Source: Pyxidicoccus parkwaysis (GTDB taxonomy: Bacteria > Myxococcota > Myxococcia > Myxococcales > Myxococcaceae). From it: a stretch of 64,000 nt of DNA. Position 1 is the stretch's first letter. Each line of letters starts with the position of its first letter. Of the stretch, positions 50,211-59,329 are shown piece after piece. The stretch lies in NCBI RefSeq assembly GCF_017301735.1, contig NZ_CP071090.1, positions 4,516,001-4,580,000 of the forward strand. Direction: 5' to 3'. Position numbers and translations under genes: made by a program. The notes under the pieces are model-generated. The model had not been told where the DNA came from. It was given only the letters and a program-made list of their open reading frames with translations, and did not search any database.

Positions 50211-50588
50211 TCAACCCGTGGCGAACGCGGGCGGTGCCGGCGGAGGAGAAGCGAGCGGCGCGGAAGGCTCCGCCGTCGGAGTGAGCGGCACGGGCGCGGC
50301 GGCCACGGCAGGCGCGTTGAGGCGCTCGCGCAGCTCCTTGCCGGCGGCGAAGGACAGCGTCCTGCGCTCGGGGACGGAGACGCTCTGCCCCGTCTTCGGG
50401 TTGCGGCCGGTGCGTGCGCGGCGGGTGCGGATGGAGAAGACGCCGAAGCCGCGCAGCTCGATGCGTTTGCCGGCCACGAGCGCCTGGCACATGCAGTCGA
50501 AGACGGCGTGGACGATGGCTTCCACCTCACGCCGGGGGACGTGCGGGGCGCGCGCCACGATGCGCTCGATGAGCTCACTCCTCGTCAT
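50211..50588 (-). CDS. HU/IHF-family DNA-binding protein with Pro/Ala tail
   Basis: 125 residues from ATG 50588 (GAGG 6 nt upstream). TRSELIERIVARAPHVPRREVEAIVHAVF and GRNPKTGQSVSVPERRTLSFAAGKELRERLN match IHF-beta/HU, including the beta-arm GRNPKTG. The normal domain ends near residue 92; the remaining 30 residues are Pro/Ala-rich and unlike classical IHF. It belongs to the same leftward series as the SPOR and FecR-like genes. Confidence 0.87.
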   Translation of the reverse strand: MTRSELIERIVARAPHVPRREVEAIVHAVFDCMCQALVAGKRIELRGFGVFSIRTRRARTGRNPKTGQSVSVPERRTLSFAAGKELRERLNAPAVAAAPVPLTPTAEPSAPLASPPPAPPAFATG

Positions 50589-50750
50589 CGCACACCTCAC
50601 TCACTGGAGGGACGCGCGACTCTACAGAGTCCCGCCCCGCGAGGACAAACCACCCCTCCCTTCAGGGCGAAGTCCCCCGGGTGCGTCCTCCCAGGGCTGG
50701 CGCCGATTGGCCCTTGGGCCGGGCCCCCGCCAAGGCCGGGGCTGGAGGGC

Positions 50751-51527
50751 TCAGCGCAGGCGGAGGTCCGCCGGCCCCTCCACTTCCGTCTTCTGACCGT
50801 CCGCGGTACGCAGCACCACCTCGGCGCCGTCCGGCACCACGAGCCGCACGGTGCGGCCCAGCGGCACCTCGCGGTCCTCCAGCAGCACGGCGGTGGCGAG
50901 GTCGTCCGTCTCGGCCACGACGAAGCCGTCCTCCACGGTGGCCACGAGGCCACCCTCGCCCAGGGCGCCTGCGTGGATGAAGGGCACCTTCGGGCGGAAG
51001 GGCGGCGGCGGCAACGGCCGGCTCGGCCCGTCCGCCTTCCCATTCTCGGAGCCCAGCCTGCTCAGGCCATTGGGCGTGAAGAAGGCCACGAAATACTGTG
51101 CCGAGCTGTAGGTGCCATCCTGTTGCAACGACGACTCGGGCGTCACCTGCACATCGGTATAACGCGCGGCGACGAGGCGCATGGTGCGGGGAGCCTCGCG
51201 CACCTGCCCCGACTCCCAACGACGGGAAGGCAGGTTGACGCCGTGCAGCTTCGCTTCGTCCGCGTCGCCCACCTCCAGCGTGTCGCCGTCCTCCAGGAAG
51301 TGCAGGCCGCCGCCGAAGTACTCCAGCACCGCGGGGCCGGTGGCGGTGAGCTGCTCATCGGGCAGCAGCTGCGCGCCCACCGCGACGGGGAGCTTCTGCT
51401 TGCCCACCGTGCGCAGCACCGGAGCACCCGCCGCCAGCAGCCCTGCAATCGGCTTGTCCGAGCGCTCCTTGCACCCGGCGGCGAGGGTGGAGGCCACGAG
51501 CAGACAACCCACGAGTCGCCGCGCCAT
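50751..51527 (-). CDS. FecR-like lipoprotein
   Basis: 258 residues from ATG 51527. The signal peptide MARRLVGCLLVASTLAAGC ends in the lipobox LAAGC. The region 40-90 (VAVGAQLLPDEQLTATGPAVLEYFGGG) is like a FecR domain. A second beta-rich part follows (RLVVPDGAEVVLRTADGQKTEVEGPA). It lies 28 bp after mnmA. It may bind a periplasmic ligand or the cell wall. The start has GGAGGG about 8 nt upstream. Confidence 0.72.
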   Translation of the reverse strand: MARRLVGCLLVASTLAAGCKERSDKPIAGLLAAGAPVLRTVGKQKLPVAVGAQLLPDEQLTATGPAVLEYFGGGLHFLEDGDTLEVGDADEAKLHGVNLPSRRWESGQVREAPRTMRLVAARYTDVQVTPESSLQQDGTYSSAQYFVAFFTPNGLSRLGSENGKADGPSRPLPPPPFRPKVPFIHAGALGEGGLVATVEDGFVVAETDDLATAVLLEDREVPLGRTVRLVVPDGAEVVLRTADGQKTEVEGPADLRLR

Positions 51528-51555
51528 GTCCTGCACCCTCCCGTCCCGTGCGGGG

Positions 51556-52602
<1,047 letters not shown>

Positions 52603-52769
52603 GGTGCTCCTTCCTACACGCCCGGACGCCCCGGCGCACGCGGGAGGACGCCGGGGAGGCTCCTTTCCCGACATGCGCCAGGGGACGGTCCACGGCAGCC
52701 TCCGGGGAGGCATGGGGTGGGAGGCCCGCTCCCCTGCCCTGCCGGCGCCGCGCCGTCCACCGCACGGGC

Positions 52770-54038
52770 TCACTTCGCGGTGCGCGCGTGCCACTCCTGG
52801 AGCCGGGTCTTCAGCGTCTCCGCCGTGTTCAGGCCCGGGTCATCGAGCACGGAGTCCATGAGGAACCGCGTGGCCTCGCCGACGATGGGCGAAGGCCCCA
52901 CGCCCAGGGTGGCCATGATGTCGCCACCGGTGAGCGCCAGCTCCTTCGCGCTCAGCGGAGGCTTCGCATCCGCGAGCGCCTCCAGCCGGTCGAACAGGGC
53001 CTCCAGCTCGGAGACGCGGTCCGGCGCGCGCGCGCTGATGCGGGCTCGCGCCACGTCAATCAGGTGCGGAAGCAGCGCCAGCCCCAGCTTCGCCAACATC
53101 CGGCGTAGCGCGGGGTCCGCGTCCGCCACATGCTCCTCCAGCTTCGCGTGCTCCACGAGGAGCGCCACGTGGTCGGCCGTCTTGTTGGGGAACTTGAGAC
53201 GCAGGCCAATCTCGCGGGCCCGCGTGCGGTCCACGAGGTCGGCGAGCAGCGCGGCCATGCGCACCTCGACGATGACGGGCGAGCCCTGCGCGGCGGTGCG
53301 CGCCAGGCGGGCGGCCTCGGCATTCGCGCGGGCCACCTCGGGGAGGAACACGTCCAGCAGGCCCGTGTCCGCGAGCAGCTCCATGCCGAACGTGGCGCGC
53401 GGGGACATGAGCGTCTTCACCAGCTCCTCGCGCACGCGCTCCAGGGCCACCTTGCGGAAGACGCCGAGCGTGGCGGGAATCGCATCGCGGGTGGCGGACT
53501 CCAGCGTGAAGCCGAGCACCGCGGCGAAGCGCACCGCGCGCAGGGGGCGCAGGCCGTCCTCGGAGAAGCGCTCCTGCGCGGAGCCCACACAGCGGATGAC
53601 ATGGGCCTGGAGGTCCGTCTGTCCGCCGAAGGGGTCCACCAGCTCGCGGTCCAGCGGGTTGTACGCCATGGCGTTGATGGTGAAGTCGCGGCGGCTCAGG
53701 TCCTTGACGATGTCGCGCTCGAAGGCGACGGAGCTGGGGCGCCGGCCGTCGAGGTAGTCCCCCTCCGAGCGGAACGTGGTGACCTCCACGTGCATGCCGG
53801 CCTGCACGACGGTGACGGTGCCGTGCTGGATGCCGGTGGGGATGACCTTGCGGAAGGCGCGCTGGACCTCCTCGGGCAGCGCGCTGGTGGCCACGTCGAA
53901 GTCCTTCGGGTGGACCTTGCGCACCATGTCCCGGACACAGCCGCCCACGAGGTACACGGCATGGCCCAGCTCCCGCAGGCGCGCGATGACGTCCAGCACG
54001 GGCTTGGGGATGTCTGCGTTGTGGAGGTTGGCGATCAT
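52770..54038 (-). CDS. tRNA nucleotidyltransferase / poly(A) polymerase family protein
   Basis: 422 residues from ATG 54038 (GGGAG 3 nt upstream). [26 protein letters not shown] and the metal site DFDV are the class II nucleotidyltransferase head. [14 protein letters not shown] and [20 protein letters not shown] belong to the neck. The C-terminal helical body is present, without an HD domain. It may add CCA to tRNA or add A tails to RNA; from sequence alone the two cannot be separated with certainty. Confidence 0.87.
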   Translation of the reverse strand: MIANLHNADIPKPVLDVIARLRELGHAVYLVGGCVRDMVRKVHPKDFDVATSALPEEVQRAFRKVIPTGIQHGTVTVVQAGMHVEVTTFRSEGDYLDGRRPSSVAFERDIVKDLSRRDFTINAMAYNPLDRELVDPFGGQTDLQAHVIRCVGSAQERFSEDGLRPLRAVRFAAVLGFTLESATRDAIPATLGVFRKVALERVREELVKTLMSPRATFGMELLADTGLLDVFLPEVARANAEAARLARTAAQGSPVIVEVRMAALLADLVDRTRAREIGLRLKFPNKTADHVALLVEHAKLEEHVADADPALRRMLAKLGLALLPHLIDVARARISARAPDRVSELEALFDRLEALADAKPPLSAKELALTGGDIMATLGVGPSPIVGEATRFLMDSVLDDPGLNTAETLKTRLQEWHARTAK

Positions 54039-54512
54039 CGACTCCCGTTGTAGCGGCGGAGCCCGCGCAATCCAAGCGGGCTTCGCCCTGCGTCTGCTCA
54101 CCGGACGATGTCGGAGCACGCCCGCTCCCTTTCCCCTCAAAGCGACACATGCAGCCCCTCCCCCAAATCAATGTTAAGCAATGTAAAGCAAATGTTTTAC
54201 CAGGCCCACTGGAGCCATCAGGCGACACCGCGTGAATGTTAAGCAATGTAACGCGCTTTTCGCCAGACCCACTGGAATAATCGTGCGACACTGCGCGAAT
54301 GACAGGCAATGCGCCTGCTCCGGACCGTGAGTGTCTGGTCAGAAGATACATAGAGCGGTCAGAGTGTTCGGAGCGTGACCGGGGAGGCGCGGAGCCCTCC
54401 CCGAGGAAATACCCATCAAAAACAAAGCAATTGGGACCGTTCTCCACCGTTGGTGTCAGGCTGTCAGCCATCGCGTGTCTGGTGCGGAAATCCCCATCAA
54501 GGAGAGTGAGCG
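54039..54512. other. Long gap before the SARP-like regulator
   Basis: 474 bp without a supported gene. It contains the diverged tandem repeats described separately (54170-54297). From about 54160 to 54310 it is clearly richer in A/T than its surroundings. The last 15 bp have the Shine-Dalgarno AAGGAG for the gene at 54513. Confidence 0.55.
54170..54297. repeat. Two diverged tandem repeats of 65 and 63 bp
   Basis: Copy 1 at 54170-54234 and copy 2 at 54235-54297 both begin AATGTTAAGCAATGTAA (17 bp identical). They continue with shared pieces CCAGnCCCACTGGA and GCGACACnGCGnG. A partial third copy starts at 54298 (AATGACAGGCAATG). Each copy holds a small palindrome CCAG(5 nt)CTGG and two AATGT half-sites. 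No other copies were noticed in the window. Position and layout suggest binding sites upstream of the regulator gene. Confidence 0.7.
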
Positions 54513-56654
54513 TTGAGCCAGTCTGATTGGCACGCACAGGTGCTGGGACTCGTCTGTTTGCAAGGCCCGGAGGGTCAACGGTTGCGGTTGGAGCGGCGGG
54601 CCGCGGCGTTGCTGGCCTATCTGGGGCTGGAAGGTCCCTCCCCCAAGTTCCCCACCGCGAGCCTGCTGTGGCCGGACTCGCCGCCCGCCACCGTGCGCAA
54701 CAACATGCGCCAGCTCCTGCGCCGCCTGCGCCTTGCCTGCGACGGCGTGGAGCTGGTGGAGTCCGACGCCGAGTGCCTCCTCCTCTCACCCCGGCTGTCG
54801 CTGGACGTCGCGAGCATGAAGCATGCTGCCGCCGCCAACGCCCACGCCGGAGTTCTCGAGGCGCTACGGACCGGGGGCGAAGGGCCGCTGCTCGCCGGCT
54901 TCGACTTCGATGACTGCGATGAGCTGGCGCGGTGGCTGGATGGCGCCCGTGCCGCGGTGGAGGGCTGGGTCCGCACGGCCCGCGAGGCGCAGATTCAAGG
55001 CCACCTGGCGGCCGGAGAATGGGCCCCCGCGCTCGCCCTCGCGCAGGACTGGGTGCAGCACGAGCCCGAGTCCGAGCAGGCCGGCCGGCACCTCATCCGC
55101 CTTCACTATCTCCAGGGAGACCGGGGCGCGGCGCTCGCCGCCTTCGCGCGCCTGCGCGCGACGCTGTCCCATGACCTGGGTGTCTCGCCGATGCCGGATA
55201 CGCTCGCGCTGGTGCGGCAGATTGAAAAGGGCACCCAGGTGCCCCAGTCTTCGCCGGTGGCCCAGCCGCAACTGCCGCTGACGGTGCTGCGTCCGCCCGT
55301 GCTCGCGGGGCGCGAGGAGGCCTGGCGCCAGCTCGAGGAAGGCTGCGAAGCGGGGCAGCTCATCTTCATCGTGGGAGACCCGGGCACCGGCAAGTCGCGG
55401 CTCGCCGAGGAGTTCGCGTGTACGAAAGGCCCCTGGCTCCGTGGTGAGGGGCGGCCCGGGGACCAGGACGTGCCCTACGCTTCGCAGGCGCGGGCCTACC
55501 GGGTCCAGCTCGCGCGGCACCCGGAGGTGAAGCTACCGGACCGGTTGCGCGTGGAGATGGCGCGCATCATGCCCGAGCTCGGCGACGGACGCGCGCCGCC
55601 GCCGCTGCTCAGCGAGGCCGACGAGCTGCGCTTCTTCGAGGCGCACGCGGAGGCGATGTTCCTGCTGCTCGAGAGGGAGCGCGTCGTCATCGCGGATGAC
55701 GTGCAGTACTGGGACGCGGCGAGCGCGCGGCTGTTCACCCACGCCTTCACGCGCATCCTGGACCCGAGGGCCCGCACCCGGCCGCTGCCCTGCTTCATCG
55801 ACTGCTATCGCCGGGGCGAGCTCCCTGCCTACTCGGAAGCCAACGTGCGCAAGCTGGTGGACGCGGGCGTGGCGCGAATCATCGACCTGGAGCCGCTGTC
55901 CGCGGATGGCGTGCGCCGGCTGCTCGACAGCCTGGACCTGCCCGGCGCCTCGTCGCACGCGGAGGCACTGACGCGGTACACGGGCGGCAACCCGCTGTAC
56001 ATCGTCGAGACGCTCAAGCACCTCATCGAGACGGACTCGCTGCACAGGGACTGGCCGCACCGGCTGCCGCCGCCGGGGCGGGTGGGCCCACTCATCCAGC
56101 GGCGACTGGAGCGGCTGACACCGCTGGCGCTTCAGATTGCGCAGCTCGCGGCGGGGGCGGGCGCGCGCTTCCGGACGGTGCTCGTGCCCGAAGCACTCGA
56201 GGTGGGAGCGACGGTGATTCACGCGGCGCTGTGTGAGCTGGAGGCCGCGCAAATCCTGGTGGGCGAGCGGTTCAGCCACGACCTGGTGCAGGAGGCGGTG
56301 CAGGCGACGATTGGCAGGTCCGCCGGCCGCTTCCTCCATGGCCGGCTCGCGGTGGTGTTGGAGCGCGACGGTGCGCCCGCGAACGTGCTTGCGCACCACT
56401 GGCTGGAGGCGGGCCAGGAGGTACGGGCGCTGCCCCACCTGTTCGCGGCGGCGCAGGCGGCCGAGGAGCTGATGCTCACGGAGGAAGCCGCGGAGCACCA
56501 TGCCCGAGCGGCGGCGATTCTCACGGCGACGGGCCGGCACACGGACGCGGCGAGCGCGAGGGCCGCGGAGATCCGCTGCCGGACTCCGGGCCGCCGGGAA
56601 CCGCCGCCGTCACCGGTCAGCATGCGCGACCCGGCCCCGCTCTGCCGTGCGTGA
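54513..56654 (+). CDS. SARP/AfsR-like transcriptional regulator with AAA ATPase domain
   Basis: 713 residues. The start TTG at 54513 has AAGGAG 8 nt upstream. An N-terminal OmpR-like winged-helix DBD (1-95) with HTH-like QLLRRLRLACDG is followed by a bacterial transcriptional activation domain (BTAD, about 100-235). An ATPase domain starts near 262, with Walker A GDPGTGKSRLAEE (about 288) and Walker B VVIADDVQYWD. A TPR-like helical tail ends the protein. It resembles AfsR/MalT-like regulators of secondary metabolism. The target is unknown; the tandem repeats upstream may be its own site. Confidence 0.83.
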   Translation: MSQSDWHAQVLGLVCLQGPEGQRLRLERRAAALLAYLGLEGPSPKFPTASLLWPDSPPATVRNNMRQLLRRLRLACDGVELVESDAECLLLSPRLSLDVASMKHAAAANAHAGVLEALRTGGEGPLLAGFDFDDCDELARWLDGARAAVEGWVRTAREAQIQGHLAAGEWAPALALAQDWVQHEPESEQAGRHLIRLHYLQGDRGAALAAFARLRATLSHDLGVSPMPDTLALVRQIEKGTQVPQSSPVAQPQLPLTVLRPPVLAGREEAWRQLEEGCEAGQLIFIVGDPGTGKSRLAEEFACTKGPWLRGEGRPGDQDVPYASQARAYRVQLARHPEVKLPDRLRVEMARIMPELGDGRAPPPLLSEADELRFFEAHAEAMFLLLERERVVIADDVQYWDAASARLFTHAFTRILDPRARTRPLPCFIDCYRRGELPAYSEANVRKLVDAGVARIIDLEPLSADGVRRLLDSLDLPGASSHAEALTRYTGGNPLYIVETLKHLIETDSLHRDWPHRLPPPGRVGPLIQRRLERLTPLALQIAQLAAGAGARFRTVLVPEALEVGATVIHAALCELEAAQILVGERFSHDLVQEAVQATIGRSAGRFLHGRLAVVLERDGAPANVLAHHWLEAGQEVRALPHLFAAAQAAEELMLTEEAAEHHARAAAILTATGRHTDAASARAAEIRCRTPGRREPPPSPVSMRDPAPLCRA

Positions 56655-56682
56655 GGCCGCGGGCCGTCAAGGCCCGGTGGCC
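56655..56682. terminator. Hairpin between convergent regulator and reductase genes
   Basis: GGGCC/GGCCC (loop GTCAA) with outer GGCC/GGCC arms and a bulge, in the 12-bp gap and overlapping the end of the leftward gene. No T-run. It is weak support for a shared terminator. Confidence 0.35.
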
Positions 56683-57341
56683 TCCAGCGCGTCGATGTCC
56701 GCGTTCTCCAGCACGCGCTTCGGAGCCCCGTGCCGGACGACGTGGAGCATCGCTCGCCCCACCTGCTCGCTCGTGGTGACGTACTTGGGGATGAGCGCCT
56801 TCAGGACGGGGTACAGCGGCCCCATGACGGCGTAGCCCGCCCGGTACAAGCGCGTCCGCGACGTCACCCCGTGCATCGGGTGGATGTACGCGGGACGGAA
56901 CATGTACGCGGCCTTGAAGGGCAGTTGGAGCAGCGCGTTCTCGGTCTCTCCCTTCACCCGGGCCCACATGGAGCGGCTCTTCCCCGTGCTGTCCGTCCCC
57001 GAGCCGGAGACGAAGACGAACGTCATCCCGGGGTTGAGCTTCACGAGCGTGCGAGCCGCCGCCAGCGCCAGGTCATACGTCACGCGCCGGTAGTCCGCTT
57101 CCGACATGCCCGCGGAGGAAACACCGAGGCAGAAGAAGCAGGCGTCGTAGCCCGTGAGCCGGTCCTCCACGGAGGAGTAGTCCGAGAGGTTCTCGTGCAC
57201 GAGCTCACGCAGCTTCTCGTGCTGCTGGCCCGTCGCCCTGCGCCCGACGGCGAGGACCTCCTCCACGTCCGGGGCGAGCAGACACTCGCGCAGGACGCCC
57301 TGACCCACCATGCCCGTCGCTCCGAAGAGAATGACTTTCAT
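56667..57341 (-). CDS. NAD(P)-binding atypical SDR (NmrA/HTATIP2-like)
   Basis: 224 residues from 57341. VILFGATGMVGQGVL is the dinucleotide motif. VFVSGSGTDSTGKSRSMWARVKGETE is where the catalytic YxxxK would be, but Tyr is replaced by Trp (WARVK). FRPAYIHPMHG is typical of the HIM1/HTATIP2 group. The substitution suggests a binding or regulatory role, or an altered mechanism, rather than standard dehydrogenase activity. It is convergent with the SARP-like gene. Confidence 0.75.
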   Translation of the reverse strand: MKVILFGATGMVGQGVLRECLLAPDVEEVLAVGRRATGQQHEKLRELVHENLSDYSSVEDRLTGYDACFFCLGVSSAGMSEADYRRVTYDLALAAARTLVKLNPGMTFVFVSGSGTDSTGKSRSMWARVKGETENALLQLPFKAAYMFRPAYIHPMHGVTSRTRLYRAGYAVMGPLYPVLKALIPKYVTTSEQVGRAMLHVVRHGAPKRVLENADIDALEATGP

Positions 57342-57563
57342 CCGTGGCCCTCACAGTGCTCCTGGCGGAACACGAGCATGGCTACCACCAGCTGGACCTC
57401 GGCTCCAGCCAGGTCCAACGCGTGCGGCGCGGCATCGAACGGTCGCCGCGCTCCGGGGAGTGAGTCTTCAGTGATTCGTGCGCGCCGCCGTGCATTCCAG
57501 GGCGCGTCCGGCGACAATGGCTGCTTCGCGGTACCCACGGTTCAACACGACAGTCCCACACGC

Positions 57564-57767
57564 ATGCTCTGCACGAAACACGAACACTCCTCGGAGGAGT
57601 CCGCCCGCCGCTGTGTCGCGAGGGACATTGCGCGGCGCGCGGACCGGAAGCTGCGTGACGTCCTGCCACTGGAGCCTCGCTTCGTGACGTACCGCCACGG
57701 ACGCCATGCACGCAGAGATACAGTGGAGTTGTTTGTCTTTTCCGAGGACCTGAACACACCGTACTGA
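57564..57767 (+). CDS. Possible small orphan protein
   Basis: 67 residues from ATG 57564, with host-like codon use through most of its length. It contains a CTKHEHS segment and is rich in Arg and Glu. There is no Shine-Dalgarno within 15 nt and no recognisable domain. It lies alone between the SDR gene and the next small gene. It may be a real short gene or chance; I give it low weight. Confidence 0.35.
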   Translation: MLCTKHEHSSEESARRCVARDIARRADRKLRDVLPLEPRFVTYRHGRHARRDTVELFVFSEDLNTPY

Positions 57768-57897
57768 TACAGCGCCCCAACTTCTCCATGCGCTGGATTT
57801 GCTCTTCCTCCTCGGCTCTAATCTCGGCTCGTGCGGGTGAGCCAAAAAACCTCTCGCGCGAACAGATGGATGTCTGGCCAAACCGTGGAGGAACTCA

Positions 57898-58023
57898 ATG
57901 GCTAAGCAACTCCTGGAGTGCGGCCTGCGCTACGTCCAGTACTATCTCGAGGGTACCTACAGCATGTACGGAACCGACGAGTTCGTCGGTTATTGCACCG
58001 AGAACGGCTGGGAGCCGATCTGA
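57898..58023 (+). CDS. 41-residue peptide
   Basis: 41 residues, MAKQLLECGLRYVQYYLEGTY to EPI, with an excellent Shine-Dalgarno (GGAGG, 6 nt before ATG 57898). Two Cys (8 and 33) and six Tyr; aromatic and acidic, with no signal peptide. I recognise no family. It precedes the cysteine-rich lipoprotein gene on the opposite strand. It could be a small regulatory or precursor peptide; no modification genes are adjacent. Confidence 0.6.
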   Translation: MAKQLLECGLRYVQYYLEGTYSMYGTDEFVGYCTENGWEPI

Positions 58024-58084
58024 GCATGAGCGCAACGCAGGGAGCTCATACAGCTCCCTGCGCATCCTCGCGACGGTCAGCCCT

Positions 58085-58558
58085 TCAGCAGCAGTCCATG
58101 GGGCACGTCACGGGCTCATTGCCATCGCAGATGCCATCGCCGCAGGGATAGTAGAAGACGATGCCATCTCTCGACTTGCCCGGCTTCCCGCTGGGCGCCG
58201 TGCACGAAGGGCCGCCGCCGCCAACACAGTCGCTGGGACAGGTTGCCGACGTCTCGCTCCCATTGCAGACACCATCGCCACAGCTCGGCGGATATCCACA
58301 GTCCTGGGGACACCTGTACGGGTCCTCTCCCGCGCCACAGTAGCCGTTGCCACAGACCTCGGGGTCAACGCCTCCGCAGTCCATGGGGCACGTCACGGGC
58401 TCATTGCCGTCACAGATGCCGTCTCCACAGGGATAGTAGGATTCGACTCGGCTCGACTGCGTGCCGAGAGCCTCGGGCGCTTCCACGGTACCGCCGCATG
58501 CCAGCAGGGCCAGTGCCGCCACCACGGTGGCCGCCACTCCACTCCATCGCTTGCTCAT
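58085..58558 (-). CDS. Cysteine-rich lipoprotein with CGDGxCxxGE repeats
   Basis: 157 residues from ATG 58558 (AGGAGG 4 nt upstream). The signal peptide has the lipobox LLAC. Four modules of the form CGxGxCxxGExxxxCPxDC follow (CGDGICDGNE, CGNGYCGAGE, CGDGVCNGSE, CGDGICDGNE). The first and last modules are identical in protein. At DNA level, 58085-58152 and 58377-58444 are also nearly identical. Each module has four Cys, probably disulfide-bonded. Such repeats are common in myxobacterial secreted proteins; role unknown. Confidence 0.8.
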   Translation of the reverse strand: MSKRWSGVAATVVAALALLACGGTVEAPEALGTQSSRVESYYPCGDGICDGNEPVTCPMDCGGVDPEVCGNGYCGAGEDPYRCPQDCGYPPSCGDGVCNGSETSATCPSDCVGGGGPSCTAPSGKPGKSRDGIVFYYPCGDGICDGNEPVTCPMDCC

Positions 58559-58672
58559 ACAGCCTCCTGGAAAGGGAGGCTCGGAAGCCTACCGCGTGCC
58601 CGAGGGAGTGGCGTTCGATTTTCCCATTCGTGACACAAAGGCAACTGTGTTGCGGCGCGTTACGACCACGGG

Positions 58673-59158
58673 TCAGAGGCCGTCGGTGTCCGTGAAGTCG
58701 ACTGTTGCCGTCCCGGCCGTCACATCGGTCTGGAAGAAGCGCGTGAGGTGGCCGCAAGCGTTCGCCACGTTCGGGGCCGAGCTATCGCAGGACGGCTCGT
58801 CGCCCCTCGGCACCATGATCGCCCATATCTCCCACTTGCCCGGCGCGTCGGCGAGGTCCAGCTTCAACGACGAGGCCTCGTGGGCGGCATCGTGGCAATC
58901 CGTCCAGTCTCCCGGCTGGGGATTCAGACCGCCCCGGGCAATCCAGTCACCACCGTCCACTCGCGTCCAGACGTTGAAGGCTCGACCGCTCGGTGGCGAG
59001 GTGGGGCCGTTGACGTGCGTGCAGTTGAACATGTGGACAAACCTGGCGTTGCCGGGGTTACCGCCACCAGGTCCGGTGCCGCGCGGGAAGCAGCCCACGA
59101 GCGTCAACACCGCCGCTCCCAGTGACATCATCAGATACCGTCGCATTCGCGTCTTCAT
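58673..59158 (-). CDS. Hypothetical lipoprotein
   Basis: 161 residues from ATG 59158, signal peptide with lipobox TLVGC. The mature part has six further Cys, W-rich strands (WTRVDGGDWIARGG, WEIWAIMVPRG) and a C-terminal TATVDFTDTD. It looks like a beta-sandwich cap. It reads leftward, 171 bp from the di-haem gene on the same strand. No family recognised. Confidence 0.72.
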   Translation of the reverse strand: MKTRMRRYLMMSLGAAVLTLVGCFPRGTGPGGGNPGNARFVHMFNCTHVNGPTSPPSGRAFNVWTRVDGGDWIARGGLNPQPGDWTDCHDAAHEASSLKLDLADAPGKWEIWAIMVPRGDEPSCDSSAPNVANACGHLTRFFQTDVTAGTATVDFTDTDGL

Positions 59159-59329
59159 CGTTGTCGTTCCTCGTCAGGGATGGGCAAAGGCATCCGTTCG
59201 CCCAGAGCCGCCGTGGCGCTCTGTCCATTCAACGAGGAGGGCTGAAGATCTTCCCGCCGCTACGCCATCCACTTGCTGCCGGGCACCTTCGTCGCGATTG
59301 GAAGCGCTGGCACATCGTCCTCGCCCCAC

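Noticed and set aside
52629-52656. An 8-bp stem-loop (CCCCGGCG/CGCCGGGG) between the poly(A) polymerase-family gene and mnmA
   Set aside because: It is short, has no T-run and lies in very GC-rich DNA where such stems arise by chance.
57344-57463. A 39-residue frame from GTG 57344 with a plausible-looking HEHGYHQLDLG stretch
   Set aside because: No ribosome-binding site and no start codon with context. It could be a remnant, but the evidence is too thin.
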